A stretch of DNA of 64,000 nucleotides. It comes from Euryhalocaulis caribicus (lineage in GTDB: Bacteria > Pseudomonadota > Alphaproteobacteria > Caulobacterales > Maricaulaceae). The position numbers and the translations under genes are program-made. A model generated the notes under the pieces. It was not told where the DNA came from, ran no database searches, and worked only from the letters and a program-made list of their open reading frames with translations. The DNA lies in NCBI RefSeq assembly GCF_000412185.1, contig NZ_ASJA01000006.1:62001-126000 (forward strand), in the 5' to 3' direction. Within the stretch, counting starts at the first letter, position 1. Each line of letters starts with the position of its first letter. Positions 54,082 through 63,084 of the stretch are shown here, piece after piece.

Positions 54082-54978
54082 ATGGTGGAATGGCGAAATC
54101 GCCGGCGCAGCGGGAATATCGAGGACCGGCGCGGCCAGCGTTTTTCCCGCGGCGGCGGGGGGCTTGCGCTGCTGCCCCTGATCTTCCGGATTTTCGGGTT
54201 TCGCGGCCTTGTGTTCGTGGTGCTGATCGTGGGCGGCGTCTGGCTGTTTGGCGGCGATCTCCAGCCCGTGCTGAACCTGCTGACCGGAGGCGGCGGCCAG
54301 ACGGTCGCCAGCCAGGGCGAGGTTCCGCCGGGGCAGGAGGAGGAAGCGGAGTTTTCCGCCGTGATCCTGGCCGACACCGAAGATGTCTGGAATCAGGTCT
54401 TCCTGGAGCAGGGAATGGATTATCCGGAACCGGCGCTGGTGCTGTTTTCCGACGCCGTGCCTTCGGGCTGCGGGTTCGCCAGCGCCGCGGTGGGGCCGTT
54501 CTATTGCCCGCCGGACCGCAAGATATTCATCGATCTGACCTTCTTCGATGAATTGAGCGGGCAGCTGGGCGCCTCGGGCGACTTCGCGCCGGCCTATGTG
54601 ATCGCGCACGAGGTCGGCCATCACGTGCAGAATGTCACCGGCGTTCTGGACCGGGCCAATGCCATGAAACAACGCCTTTCGCAGACCGAAGCCAACACCG
54701 TGCAGGTGCGGGTGGAGTTGCAGGCGGACTGTTATGCCGGGGTCTGGGCGGCGCGGGCCGACCGGATGAAGGGCATTCTTGAACAGGGCGATATCCAAGA
54801 AGGGCTGAGGGCGGCCGCGGCGGTGGGGGATGATACGCTGCAGCGCCGCGCGCAAGGGCGGGTGACGCCCGACAGCTTCACCCATGGTTCGGCCGAGCAG
54901 CGCCAGCGCTGGTTCATGGCGGGCTATGACAGCGGCGCGATGGACTCCTGCGACACATTCGCGGCGGAGCGGCTTTAA
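54082..54978 (+). CDS. Neutral zinc metallopeptidase (YpfJ/DUF1260 type)
   Basis: 298 residues: Arg-rich start, one membrane anchor (FGFRGLVFVVLIVGGVWLFGG), then the periplasmic peptidase domain with the zinc motif AYVIAHEVGHHVQNVTGV and the C-terminal ELQADCYAGVWAAR. The family is present in many proteobacteria without a proven substrate. Divergent from rpoH with 143 bases between them. Confidence 0.9.
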   Translation: MVEWRNRRRSGNIEDRRGQRFSRGGGGLALLPLIFRIFGFRGLVFVVLIVGGVWLFGGDLQPVLNLLTGGGGQTVASQGEVPPGQEEEAEFSAVILADTEDVWNQVFLEQGMDYPEPALVLFSDAVPSGCGFASAAVGPFYCPPDRKIFIDLTFFDELSGQLGASGDFAPAYVIAHEVGHHVQNVTGVLDRANAMKQRLSQTEANTVQVRVELQADCYAGVWAARADRMKGILEQGDIQEGLRAAAAVGDDTLQRRAQGRVTPDSFTHGSAEQRQRWFMAGYDSGAMDSCDTFAAERL

Positions 54979-54981
54979 TCC

Positions 54982-55491
54982 ATGTCCGACCCTTTCAGGT
55001 TTCGCAGCCCCAGATGGGCCTATGCCGGCGGCGGGCTGGCCGTGGTCGTGGTGCTGGGGGTCAAGTTCCTGATCGGCGGGATTTACGGCGTCCGGGCGGC
55101 GCTGGACCTGATCAGCGCGCTGCAGCAGACCTCGCTTTATTTCGGCGCGGCGATCGCCACGGCGTCGGCCACGATCATGGCGCTGATGCTGACCCTGCTG
55201 GGCTTTGCGCGGCGCGGAGACACCGAATTCGACGAATGGGTGTTCCGCTCCATCAACCGGATCAGCACAGTGGCGGCGTTCACGCTGGGCGGATCGATCC
55301 TGCTTCTGCTGATGCTGCAATTGCCGGTGGGCGAGTTCGAGAAGATTCCGCACGGCTGGTATTCTTCGCTCTATTTCATCCTGGTGACGCTGATTGCGCT
55401 GCTGGCGGGGCTGATGATCTCGACCGTGCTGATGCTGCTCTCCACCGTGCGCTATGTGATCTCCCACCTGACCCCGGGCGACGAGGTTTGA
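54982..55491 (+). CDS. Membrane protein, hypothetical (169 aa)
   Basis: Four hydrophobic segments (e.g. AYAGGGLAVVVVLGVKFLIG, GAAIATASATIMALMLTLLG, TLGGSILLLLMLQLPVG, FILVTLIALLAGLMISTVLM). It starts 3 bases after the metallopeptidase stop and is cotranscribed with it. Family not recognised. Its end is the left edge of repeat cluster B. Confidence 0.78.
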   Translation: MSDPFRFRSPRWAYAGGGLAVVVVLGVKFLIGGIYGVRAALDLISALQQTSLYFGAAIATASATIMALMLTLLGFARRGDTEFDEWVFRSINRISTVAAFTLGGSILLLLMLQLPVGEFEKIPHGWYSSLYFILVTLIALLAGLMISTVLMLLSTVRYVISHLTPGDEV

Positions 55492-55533
55492 GGGGGCGAG
55501 GGTTTTTCTCTTTCGCCCTCTCCTCTCTCTTCA

Positions 55534-55633
55534 CCGTCATCCTCCGGCTTGACCGGAGGACCCAGGGGATCGTGAGGCGAGCAGATTTCAACTGGGTCCT
55601 CCGATCTCCGCTTCGCTCCGTCGGAAGATGACG
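55534..55633 (-). repeat. Repeat unit R2, copy B
   Basis: CCGTCATCCTCCGG...GGAAGATGACG, reverse complement of 39727-39827; both contain GATCTCCGCTTCGCT-type core and inverted ends. Confidence 0.85.
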
Positions 55634-55816
55634 TTCTTTTTTGCCTTTCTCTCATTCAGCTCCCGGAAATGGCGCAGCCATTGTCCGGGATCCAGCCTGC
55701 AACGGAGCCGCTATCTCTGGACCTCGGATAATCGCTGGCGCGATTTCCGGGGACTCGTTGGGGTAAGCGCCTTCGCCTCCACGGCCCGCTGGCCGCAGAG
55801 TTATCCAAGAAAACAC

Positions 55817-56105
55817 GAGGGTGGCGCGGCGCGTCTTTCGGGACGCCGGTGACCGTTTGTTTGTATGTTTCGCGTCTTCGAAAGACGCGCCGCGCGGTTC
55901 TTTTGCGGAGGGCGGGAGTCGCCTCGACCGGCCTCTCCATCCGCTGCCGCCAGAGTCTTAATAGCCAGGGCATTTCAGCCTCAGACTGGCGCCTGGCGGT
56001 GCGCCGGGACGCGCACGGTCTGGTCAGACCCTGCCGTATCCCGGGAACCGCGTTCAACTCCGTCCCTCGGGCGACCGGATCCGAAGCCCCTCGCATGACG
56101 GCGAA
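55817..56105 (-). repeat. Repeat unit R1, copy B (~290 bp)
   Basis: Reverse complement of 39340-39630 with few differences, a main one being an extra short GTCTTCGAAAGACGC-like hairpin region near 55872-55890. Confidence 0.9.
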
Positions 56106-56167
56106 CACCACAGAGTATGGCTCAAGTGGGAAGCCGGTCTGATTGTTTTCGATTCATCCCCCTAAAT

Positions 56168-56261
56168 TGTCATCCCGCACGCAGCGAAGCGGAGATGCGG
56201 GATCCTGGCGAACGAGGGCGCAAGCTTTGCCGGGATCCCGGATCAAGTCCGGGATGACAAT
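56168..56261. repeat. Inverted-ended repeat unit of the GTCATCCCG class
   Basis: Begins TTGTCATCCCGCACGCAGCG and ends CGGGATGACAA, so the ends are inverted copies; the inside has GAAGCGGAGATGCGGGATCC. Same design as R2 but different sequence. One copy only in this window. Confidence 0.7.
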
Positions 56262-56296
56262 GGTGGGTGATAGGGGGGCGCGTTGTCATCTGTGAC

Positions 56297-56364
56297 GGCC
56301 CTTCGAGACGCCGCGCCCTTGGCGCGGCTCCTCAGGGAAAGGGTGATGGGAAGGGATGGAGAAA
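56297..56364 (-). repeat. Palindromic repeat R0, copy B
   Basis: Reverse complement of 39211-39279: CCCTTCGAGACGC...GGCTCCTCAGGGAAAGGGTGAT...GGGATGGAGAAA. Confidence 0.85.
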
Positions 56365-56531
56365 TAGCTTCCGACCCCACCCCTTAGCCTGAGGAGCCCG
56401 TGAGGGCGTCTCGAAGGCGAACTCCAGGGAGCGCGGATTTCCTCGGGAAAAAGCAAAAAATATCCCCGGTTACCGGATGCTAACCACGTCCTTTGACGCG
56501 GTTTCAATATTGCCCCCGGTAAGGAGGGGCG

Positions 56532-57356
56532 ATGAGCCTTGTGATCGAACATCTTCCGGCGACTCCGCATGCCGCCGCGCCATTGAGGCGGGCCTTCGTG
56601 ATTTCGGAGAGCCGGCACACATTTACGCTGGCGCGGTCGCTGCTGAATGCGGCGGGCGTTCAGGATGTGGGGTTCAGTTCGGATGCGCGCTCCGCCGAAC
56701 TTCGCATGCCGGGGTTCGAGCCGGACCTGATCGTGGCGGACTGGCCGGACAATCTTCCCGGTCATCAGGACCGGATCGATCTGCTGCGCCGTCTGCGCAC
56801 GCATTCGGAAACCGGCCTTCAGGAAAAGCCGATGATCCTGCTGACGCCGCCGCGCACCCAGAGCCGGGTGGAGCAGGCGCGGGATGCGGGGGCGACGGAA
56901 TTGCTGGTCATGCCGGTTTCGATGAGCCTGTTTTCGCAGCGCGTGGCCTCGCTGATCCGCAATCCGCGGGCGTTTGTTTCATCGCCGCGTTTCAAGGGGC
57001 ATTGCCGGCGGCGGCGGCGGGAAGCCGCGCCGCGCGAGGCGTTCAAGCGCCAGATTGACGTGGACGCGGGCCGCACCACGCGCGGCCGCGCCGCCCTGAA
57101 CGCCACGCTGTCGCTGGCGGCCGAAATACAGGGCGGGAACGAGGCGATTGTCCGCCGCATACAGGAAGCCCTCGGGCAATTTTCCCGCATTGCGGATCTG
57201 GAGCGCGAGGCGGATGTGGAGCTGGTCGAGGTCAGCCGCACGGCGCTGATCCAGACGCTGGCCGCGGGAGAAGAGGCGGCGCCGGCCGCCGAGGCCGTGG
57301 CGGAAAACCTGGAGCGTTTTGTCGGCCGCCGTCTGGGTCGCCGCGCTGCGGCCTGA
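56532..57356 (+). CDS. Degenerate receiver-like protein with basic linker and helical tail
   Basis: 274 residues with an excellent ribosome site (AAGGAGGGG). Residues ~18-145 follow a receiver fold, but the acidic pair is ISES, the phospho-Asp position is IVADWPDN, Thr is in ILLTPP, and the conserved Lys is Met (LLVMPVS). A very basic stretch (RFKGHCRRRRREAAPREAFK) follows, then a helical domain (~175-265). It probably cannot switch by normal phosphorylation. It lies ~100 bases before a GAF-HisKA_2 kinase. Role unknown. Confidence 0.7.
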   Translation: MSLVIEHLPATPHAAAPLRRAFVISESRHTFTLARSLLNAAGVQDVGFSSDARSAELRMPGFEPDLIVADWPDNLPGHQDRIDLLRRLRTHSETGLQEKPMILLTPPRTQSRVEQARDAGATELLVMPVSMSLFSQRVASLIRNPRAFVSSPRFKGHCRRRRREAAPREAFKRQIDVDAGRTTRGRAALNATLSLAAEIQGGNEAIVRRIQEALGQFSRIADLEREADVELVEVSRTALIQTLAAGEEAAPAAEAVAENLERFVGRRLGRRAAA

Positions 57357-57460
57357 GGCCGGGCCGGGATGATGGCCCGGGGCAACCGGCCCGTCTAAAT
57401 GGTTTATCCGCGCCCGGGACTTGTTTATTCAAGACTTTGACAGGCTGCGCAGGGGCAGGG

Positions 57461-58594
57461 ATGCGGGCGGAAAAACATCCGGACGAGGAAAAACGGCTGG
57501 CGGCGTTGCGGCGCTATGGCGTGCTGGACACGCCGCGCGAGGCGGAATTCGATCATGTCGTGGACGTGGTCGCGCGTATCTGTGGCGCGCCCATGGCGGT
57601 CATCAACCTGATCGACGAGACCCGGCAATGGTTCAAGGCCGAAGTCGGGCTGGGCGTGCGGGAGCTGCCGCTGGACGATTCCATCTGCGCGCACGCCATC
57701 CTGCAGCCGGGCCTGTTTCTGGTCGAGGACACGCTGAAGGATGACCGGTTCAAGGATAACCCGTTATGCAAGGGGGAGCCGCATCTGCGCTTCTATGCCG
57801 GGGCGCTGCTGGAGACGCAGGACGGCGAGCCGCTGGGCACGGTGTGCGTGCTGGACCATGAGCCGCGCACGCTGACGCAGGACCAGCAGGATTTCCTGAA
57901 GCTGATGGCGCATCAGGTCATGCGGCAGCTGGAGCTGCGCCGGGCGGTCAGCATGCTGGAGGAGACGCTGGCGGAAAAGAACGTGCTGATCAGTGAGATC
58001 GATCACCGCGTGAAAAATTCGCTGCAGCTTATCCAGACGATTTTGCGGATGCAGGCCTCGCGCGCGCCAAACGAGGAACACCGCGCCTTGCTGGACGTGG
58101 CGCAGGCGCGGGTTTCCGCCGTGGCGCATGTTCACAACCAGCTGCATCAGAGCGGCGATTTCCGCGAAATCGACATGCAGGTCTTCATCGAACGGCTTTG
58201 CCGAGAATTGCAGGAAACCGCGCCCAAAGACGTGACGCTGGAAGTTCAGGCCGAACCGTTGAAACTGGACGCCCGGCGGGCCGGGTCCGTGGGTCTGGTG
58301 ATCAACGAACTGGTCACAAACGCCTTCAAATACGCCTACGGAAACGCGGCCGGGGGCGTGACCGCCGTGACGCTGGAATCTGCGCCGGGCGGCCAGGTCC
58401 GGCTTGTCATTTCCGATGATGGCGCTGGCATGAGCGGCGAAGAAGAAGCGCAGGAGAGCCCGGTTTCCGGTCTGGGCACGCGGCTGGTCACGGCGCTGGT
58501 CAGCGGGCTGGACGGCGAGGTGAGGGAAATGGAGGTTTCGCGGGGACTTTCACTGGAAATCCTGTTTCCGCTTGAGACCGATCAGGCCGACTAG
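57461..58594 (+). CDS. GAF domain sensor histidine kinase (HisKA_2 family)
   Basis: 377-residue soluble kinase. The N-terminal GAF domain (EEKRLAALRRYGVLDTPREA ... GEPLGTVCVLDHEPRTLTQD) is followed by a coiled linker and the HisKA_2 phospho-acceptor box ISEIDHRVKNSLQLIQTILR. The ATP domain has VINELVTNAFKYAYG, ISDDGAGM and GLGTRLVTALV. There is no membrane segment, so it senses an internal signal. Kinases of this kind often feed the general stress response in alphaproteobacteria; no PhyR is in the window. Confidence 0.9.
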   Translation: MRAEKHPDEEKRLAALRRYGVLDTPREAEFDHVVDVVARICGAPMAVINLIDETRQWFKAEVGLGVRELPLDDSICAHAILQPGLFLVEDTLKDDRFKDNPLCKGEPHLRFYAGALLETQDGEPLGTVCVLDHEPRTLTQDQQDFLKLMAHQVMRQLELRRAVSMLEETLAEKNVLISEIDHRVKNSLQLIQTILRMQASRAPNEEHRALLDVAQARVSAVAHVHNQLHQSGDFREIDMQVFIERLCRELQETAPKDVTLEVQAEPLKLDARRAGSVGLVINELVTNAFKYAYGNAAGGVTAVTLESAPGGQVRLVISDDGAGMSGEEEAQESPVSGLGTRLVTALVSGLDGEVREMEVSRGLSLEILFPLETDQAD

Positions 58595-58599
58595 ATATT

Positions 58600-59205
58600 T
58601 CAGAACGGGCGCCGGCTCTTGAGCGCGGCCGCCAATGTTCCGTCATCCAGATAATCCAGCTCCCCGCCCATCGGCACGCCGCGGGCGATGGAGGTGACCG
58701 ACACGCCGAGGGCCTGCAGGCGGTCGGTGATGTAGTGGGCGGTGGTGGCGCCATCGACCGTCATGGACAGCGCCAGGATGACTTCCGAAATACCGCCATT
58801 GCGGGCGCGTTTGATCAGCCGGGCGATATTGAGATCCTCCGGGCGGACGCCGTCCAGCGCCGACAGGGCGCCGCCGAGGACGTGATAGCGGCCCTTATAG
58901 GCGGAGGCGCGCTCCAGCGCCCAGAGGTCGCCGACCTGTTCCACGACGCAGATCAGGGAATCCTCGCGCTTGGGGCTGGCGCAGATGGCGCAGGGGTCGC
59001 GGGCGTCGATATTGCCGCAATTGGAGCAGATCTTGATCTTGTCCGCGGCGTCGGCCATCGCCTCGGCCAGCGGGACCATCAGGACGTCGCGCTTGCGGAT
59101 AAGCTGCAGCGCGGCGCGCCGGGCCGAGCGGGGACCCAGACCGGGGAGCTTGGCCAGCAGCGCGATCAGTCGCTCGATTTCGGGACCGGCGGCGGAATCA
59201 GCCAT
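58600..59205 (-). CDS. recR: Recombination mediator RecR
   Basis: 201-residue DNA repair protein of the RecFOR pathway. Helix-hairpin-helix [20 protein letters not shown], zinc finger [16 protein letters not shown] and Toprim domain [20 protein letters not shown] are all complete. It follows ybaB by 10 bases. Confidence 0.97.
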   Translation of the reverse strand: MADSAAGPEIERLIALLAKLPGLGPRSARRAALQLIRKRDVLMVPLAEAMADAADKIKICSNCGNIDARDPCAICASPKREDSLICVVEQVGDLWALERASAYKGRYHVLGGALSALDGVRPEDLNIARLIKRARNGGISEVILALSMTVDGATTAHYITDRLQALGVSVTSIARGVPMGGELDYLDDGTLAAALKSRRPF

Positions 59206-59215
59206 TAACGCGCGG

Positions 59216-59557
59216 TCAGAACGGCGATTTTCCGCCGAACATGCCGGCGAGGCCGCCCATGCCCCCCATGCCGCCCATCGCGCCCTGCATGGCTTTCTGG
59301 GCTTCCTGTTCGGCCTTGGCCTTGGCGTCGTTGATGGCGGCGGTGACGAGGTCTTCGAGGATCTCGACCTCCTCAGGATTCATCAGTTCGGGGTCGATGG
59401 TGACGCGGCGCGCCTCGGCCTTGCCGTTGAAGGTGACGGTGACGGCGCCGCCGCCGGAGGAGCCGGTAACCTCGATCTCCTCGAGCTGGCTCTGGGCGTC
59501 CTGCATCTTCTTCTGCATTTCCTGCGCCTGTTTCATGACGCTCATCATGTCTTTCAT
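59216..59557 (-). CDS. YbaB/EbfC family nucleoid-associated protein
   Basis: 113-residue DNA-binding protein: N-terminal coiled coil ([20 protein letters not shown]), core [20 protein letters not shown] and a Gly/Met-rich tail ([15 protein letters not shown]). Start overlaps the dnaX stop (ATGA). Classical dnaX-ybaB-recR operon. Confidence 0.96.
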   Translation of the reverse strand: MKDMMSVMKQAQEMQKKMQDAQSQLEEIEVTGSSGGGAVTVTFNGKAEARRVTIDPELMNPEEVEILEDLVTAAINDAKAKAEQEAQKAMQGAMGGMGGMGGLAGMFGGKSPF

Positions 59558-61371
59558 CGGTCTTCGCCGTCCTTGTTTTCGCGGTTCTCTCCGAACGGGG
59601 CGGTCAATACATTGGTGCGCGGGCGGATCGCCACAAGCCTGGCGTCCGGGAAGGCGCCCAGAAGGGTCTGCGCGGCGGGGGAGGCCAGCGCGGCGTCGCG
59701 CTCCGCCTTTTCGCGGCGTTTGCGGATTTCGCCCAGCGTATCGCCGCCTTCGGCGTCCTTGTCGGCCACCACGACCCAGGCGCGGCCCGTCAGCTCCTGC
59801 AGCTTGCGCGACATGCGCTGGGCGAGGTCATAGGGCGCGCCCTCGATCGGCTGGAACACGACCTTGCCGGGCTGGAAGCTGATCGGCTTTGCGCAGCGCT
59901 CGATATCGAATTTCAGGTGCAGGTCGCGGGCCTCGCCGATCAGCTCCACCGCCTCGGCCAGCGTGTTGGGCGCGGGCGGCAGGTCATTGCCGTCATCGAC
60001 CTCCTCAGGCTGCATCTGCAGGCGGGCCACGGGCTGATCGCCGCCGCCGGAGGTCTGGCCGGAGCGCGTTTCGGACCCGCGCGCCTCTGCGCCGCCGGAG
60101 CCCGAAGGCGGCGGCGGGGGCGGGGCCGAAGCGCCGGAGGCTTCGCCCGCCAGCCGGCGCGCCGCTTCCTCGGGCGAGGGCAGGCCGGCGGCGACGGCGA
60201 GGCGCAGAATGGTCATCTCGGCCGCTGCCAGCGGGTCGGGCGCGATGCGCGCTTCCTCATGCCCCTTCAAGAGGACCTGCCAGATGCGCGAGAGCTGGCC
60301 CTGGCTGAGCTTGCCGGCGAGGTCTTTCAGGCGGGCCGCGTGATCGGGCGCGGCGTCGAAATCCGCCTCATCGCCCAGCGCGGCGGCGCGGGAGAGTTCA
60401 TGCGAATAATCCAGCATGTCGCGCAATATGGTCAGCGGGTCGGCGCCGTAGCTGTATTGTTCGTGAATCTCTTTAGAGGCGGCGGCTGCGTCGCCCCGCG
60501 CGGCGGCCTCGAACAGGTCCAGCACGCGGGCGCGGTCGGCCAGGCCCAGCATGTCGCGCACGGCAGCCGCATCCACCTCCTGCCCTTCGTCGGCCTGCAC
60601 GATGGCCTGGTCGAGCAGGGAGAGGGCGTCGCGGACCGAGCCTTCGGCAGCGCGGGCGATCAGGCGCAGGCCGTCCTCGCCGACATTGGCGTTCTCCTTC
60701 CCGCAGACGCCCTGAAGGTGGGCGACCAGCGTGGGGGAGTCGACGCGCTTGAGGTCGAAACGCTGACAGCGGGAAAGGACGGTGACCGGGACCTTGCGGA
60801 TCTCGGTGGTCGCGAAGACGAATTTCACGTGGGGCGGAGGCTCCTCCAGCGTCTTCAACAGGGCGTTGAAGGAGTGGCCGGAGAGCATGTGGACCTCGTC
60901 CACGATATAGACCTTGTAGCGCGCCTGAACCGGGGCGTAGCGCACGCCGTCCAGAAGCTCGCGCATTTCGTCGACGCCGGTGTGGGAGGCGGCGTCCATC
61001 TCGATCACGTCCGGGTGGCGGGAGGTCATGATCGCTTCGCAATGCCGGCCCGGCGGATGCAGGTCGATCTGCGGCTCGTGAACCTCGTCCGTCTCGTAAT
61101 TGAGGGCGCGGGCGAGCAGGCGGGCGGTGGTCGTCTTGCCGATGCCGCGAACGCCGGTGAGCATGTAGGCGTGGGCGATGCGGCCGGCGCCGAAGGCGTT
61201 GCGCAGCGTGCGCACCATCGCGTCCTGGCCGATCATGTCCTCGAAACTGGCGGGGCGGTATTTGCGGGCCAGCACCTGATAGTCCCGCGCAGCCTGTTGC
61301 GGCGCGGGGTCCAGGCCCATGTCGAGGGTGGCGTCGTCCCTGACGGACTCCGTTTCCGGCGAGTCGTCCAT
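59554..61371 (-). CDS. dnaX: DNA polymerase III subunits gamma/tau
   Basis: 605-residue clamp-loader ATPase. Walker A GVRGIGKTTTARLLARAL, Walker B VYIVDEVHMLS, SRC-type sensor TVLSRCQRFDLKR. The zinc-finger region lacks the usual four Cys (HPPGRHCEAIMTSRHPDVI), as in other alphaproteobacteria. A proline/glycine-rich linker (~400-440) precedes the tau C-terminus. I did not find a clear frameshift signal for gamma. The SRP RNA gene lies just upstream. Confidence 0.97.
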   Translation of the reverse strand: MDDSPETESVRDDATLDMGLDPAPQQAARDYQVLARKYRPASFEDMIGQDAMVRTLRNAFGAGRIAHAYMLTGVRGIGKTTTARLLARALNYETDEVHEPQIDLHPPGRHCEAIMTSRHPDVIEMDAASHTGVDEMRELLDGVRYAPVQARYKVYIVDEVHMLSGHSFNALLKTLEEPPPHVKFVFATTEIRKVPVTVLSRCQRFDLKRVDSPTLVAHLQGVCGKENANVGEDGLRLIARAAEGSVRDALSLLDQAIVQADEGQEVDAAAVRDMLGLADRARVLDLFEAAARGDAAAASKEIHEQYSYGADPLTILRDMLDYSHELSRAAALGDEADFDAAPDHAARLKDLAGKLSQGQLSRIWQVLLKGHEEARIAPDPLAAAEMTILRLAVAAGLPSPEEAARRLAGEASGASAPPPPPPSGSGGAEARGSETRSGQTSGGGDQPVARLQMQPEEVDDGNDLPPAPNTLAEAVELIGEARDLHLKFDIERCAKPISFQPGKVVFQPIEGAPYDLAQRMSRKLQELTGRAWVVVADKDAEGGDTLGEIRKRREKAERDAALASPAAQTLLGAFPDARLVAIRPRTNVLTAPFGENRENKDGEDR

Positions 61372-61439
61372 AGGCCCAGTCTTAATGGAGGCGGACGGCG
61401 CGGGCGAGTCGGCGGCGCTGCTTAAACTGTGGGGAAAAC

Positions 61440-61534
61440 GGAAGACCGGACAGCGACCCGGAGAAATCTCGTTACGGCTGCTTCCTTCCGGACCTGACCG
61501 GGTTGGCGAGGACTCCGTCCGCCGCCGATCTTCC
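61440..61534 (-). ncRNA. ffs: Signal recognition particle RNA (4.5S, small bacterial type)
   Basis: On the minus strand the diagnostic apical core GGTCAGGTCCGGAAGGAAGC followed by AGCC is present (61470-61497 region). The ends pair as GGAAGATCGG (61534-61525) with CCGGTCTTCC (61449-61440), giving a ~95-base hairpin RNA. It binds Ffh for membrane protein targeting. Placed immediately upstream of dnaX on the same strand, a common alphaproteobacterial order. A GTTTTCC run follows as a weak terminator. Confidence 0.95.
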
Positions 61535-61615
61535 TGAAAGGGTATATCGCGTTTCAGGGCTTCGCGTGCAAGGCGCCGCCTCAGGAAGTTTCCATGGGGG
61601 CGGCGCCGGACGCAG

Positions 61616-61646
61616 TTCCGCGCCGGGAGAGGGGCCCGGCGCGGAA
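61616..61646. terminator. GC-rich hairpin downstream of the UrcA gene
   Basis: TTCCGCGCCGGG-N7-CCCGGCGCGGAA, a perfect 12-bp stem between the UrcA-family stop and the SRP RNA. No clear T-run, so its role as terminator is likely but not certain. Confidence 0.5.
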
Positions 61647-61674
61647 CCTTCTGCGGCTTGACGGCGGGGGCTGT

Positions 61675-62046
61675 TCAGTCGCCGCCGGCCCTTGCCAGCT
61701 TGATACGCGAGGCGGCGTAACGCTGGCGGTCCTCCTGCGCGATACGGACGGTGGGGTTGCCGCTGGCCCCGTGATGCGCCCACAGGCGGTCATGGTCGAC
61801 ATCCTCGACCGCGGCCTGCACGGCGAAAGCGCGGCAATGGTTCAGCGCCTTGTATTCCTCCAGCCCGCGCATGCCTTGCCCGTCACAGGCGCTCCATGCG
61901 GCTTTCTCGATCTTGCCGTAGAAGCCGCCCACGGCGGCGTCACTGGCCAGATCATTGTCGGAATAGGTCAGCGTGACCTCACCCGCCTGAGCGGCGCCCG
62001 CAAGGGCGAAAAGGGCGGCGGCGGTAGCGACGAAAACGGTTTTCAT
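61675..62046 (-). CDS. UrcA family exported protein
   Basis: 123 residues: signal peptide (residues 1-21, ...AGAAQAGE), then VTLTYSDNDLASDAAVGGFY and two conserved Cys (AWSACDGQGM, LNHCRAFAV), the UrcA pattern known from Caulobacterales and sphingomonads. Function unknown. Start at MKTVFVATAA, the signal peptide start. Confidence 0.85.
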   Translation of the reverse strand: MKTVFVATAAALFALAGAAQAGEVTLTYSDNDLASDAAVGGFYGKIEKAAWSACDGQGMRGLEEYKALNHCRAFAVQAAVEDVDHDRLWAHHGASGNPTVRIAQEDRQRYAASRIKLARAGGD

Positions 62047-62250
62047 TGTTCTAAGGCTCCTGTCCTTGAGCGGTCCCACGCAGCGGACCCTTCTTCAGCG
62101 GTCCGCAATCGACAGGAGGCATGATGCGGCGCGCCAGCTTGCCGCAGGCTGTGCCCGGGGTGAGATTTTCGTCACCCGGCCGTCAGTTTGTGTCCGGCGG
62201 ATGAAGCGGCGGACAGGCCGGGGACAGGAACCGGCCATGCCCGGACATGA

Positions 62251-62289
62251 CTGCGCCCCCGCCGGGGGGAGGATCCAGCGGGGGCGCAG
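62251..62289. terminator. Hairpin downstream of the outer-membrane barrel gene
   Basis: CTGCGCCCCCGC-N15-GCGGGGGCGCAG, perfect 12-bp arms about 40 bases after the stop of the minus-strand barrel gene. No T-run. Confidence 0.5.
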
Positions 62290-62328
62290 GGTTTAACGCG
62301 AGCCTCGAGAGAGGCGCGTCAGGCGGCT

Positions 62329-62940
62329 TTAGAACTTGCGAACATAGGAAATGGTCGCGGAGTCGGCGTCGCCATTGTCGAACTCGTAACGGGTATATTC
62401 GGCCCGCACGCCGTTCTTGCCGGCGAACATCCACTCGGCGCCGCCGCCAGCGGCAAAGCCGAGATCGCCGCCATCCTCGATGCCCGGAACGCTTTCGCCT
62501 TGCTGATCAACCGCGGCGTCGATGTCGATGGAGGCATCGACCACGCCGGCGCGCGCGAACACGTCAAAGGTCGGGGTGACGGGGTAGGACGCCTTGGCGA
62601 AGGCGCCGACCTGGTGGTTCAGGTCAGCGTCAGCCTGACCGGTCACCGGGTTGCCGTCTTCGTTCTCGAAGTCGAAATTGCCGATGCTGTCATCGCTGAG
62701 GCCAATGCTGCCTTCGGCCTCAAGGGCGAAGAACTCGTTGAACTCATAGCCGCCGCGCAGGGTGGCGGCGTCAAAGTCCGGGCCGTCGAAGTCCAGATCG
62801 CCATCGGTGGAGTCGCCCAGGGCGAAGTAGGAGTAACCCAGATTGCCGTAGAAGCCTTTATTGTCGTCATTGGTCTGGGCATGGGCAGCGCCACTCATCA
62901 GGGCGACGCCGGCGGCGGTTAGCAGAACGGTCTTGAACAT
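62329..62940 (-). CDS. Outer-membrane beta-barrel protein (OmpA/OmpW-like fold)
   Basis: 203 residues: signal peptide (residues 1-22, ...GAAHAQT), then about eight amphipathic strands (GFYGNLGYSYFALGDSTDGD, FEFNEFFALEAEGSIGL-like, TFDVFARAGVVDASIDI) and the C-terminal TISYVRKF. It belongs to the porin-like 8-strand barrels common in alphaproteobacteria, with many Asp in the loops. Specific function unknown. Confidence 0.88.
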   Translation of the reverse strand: MFKTVLLTAAGVALMSGAAHAQTNDDNKGFYGNLGYSYFALGDSTDGDLDFDGPDFDAATLRGGYEFNEFFALEAEGSIGLSDDSIGNFDFENEDGNPVTGQADADLNHQVGAFAKASYPVTPTFDVFARAGVVDASIDIDAAVDQQGESVPGIEDGGDLGFAAGGGAEWMFAGKNGVRAEYTRYEFDNGDADSATISYVRKF

Positions 62941-63084
62941 TGTTGTCAGTCCTTTTTTGTCCGGGGGTTTTAAAGACCCCTTCTCTCAACGCGCCGGACT
63001 TGGGATTCCGTCTCCCCTGACGTAAGGGGGGCAGGTGCAATTCCAGCGCGGGCGTGACAGCGCGCAGGTCCGAAAAGGTGTTCC

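Larger units (their letters stand above)
55492..56451 (-). repeat. Intergenic repeat cluster B (mirror partner of 39120-39885)
   Basis: A 1-kb gene-free stretch (55492-56531) holding R2 (55534-55633), R1 (55817-56105), a further inverted-ended unit (56168-56261), R0 (56297-56364) and a small palindrome (56395-56419). The shared units are the same as in cluster A in exactly reversed order and orientation, including the AG/CT-rich tail next to R2 and the TTCCCGAGGA edge. The 56168-56261 unit and ~180 bases between R2 and R1 are not in A. Confidence 0.85.
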
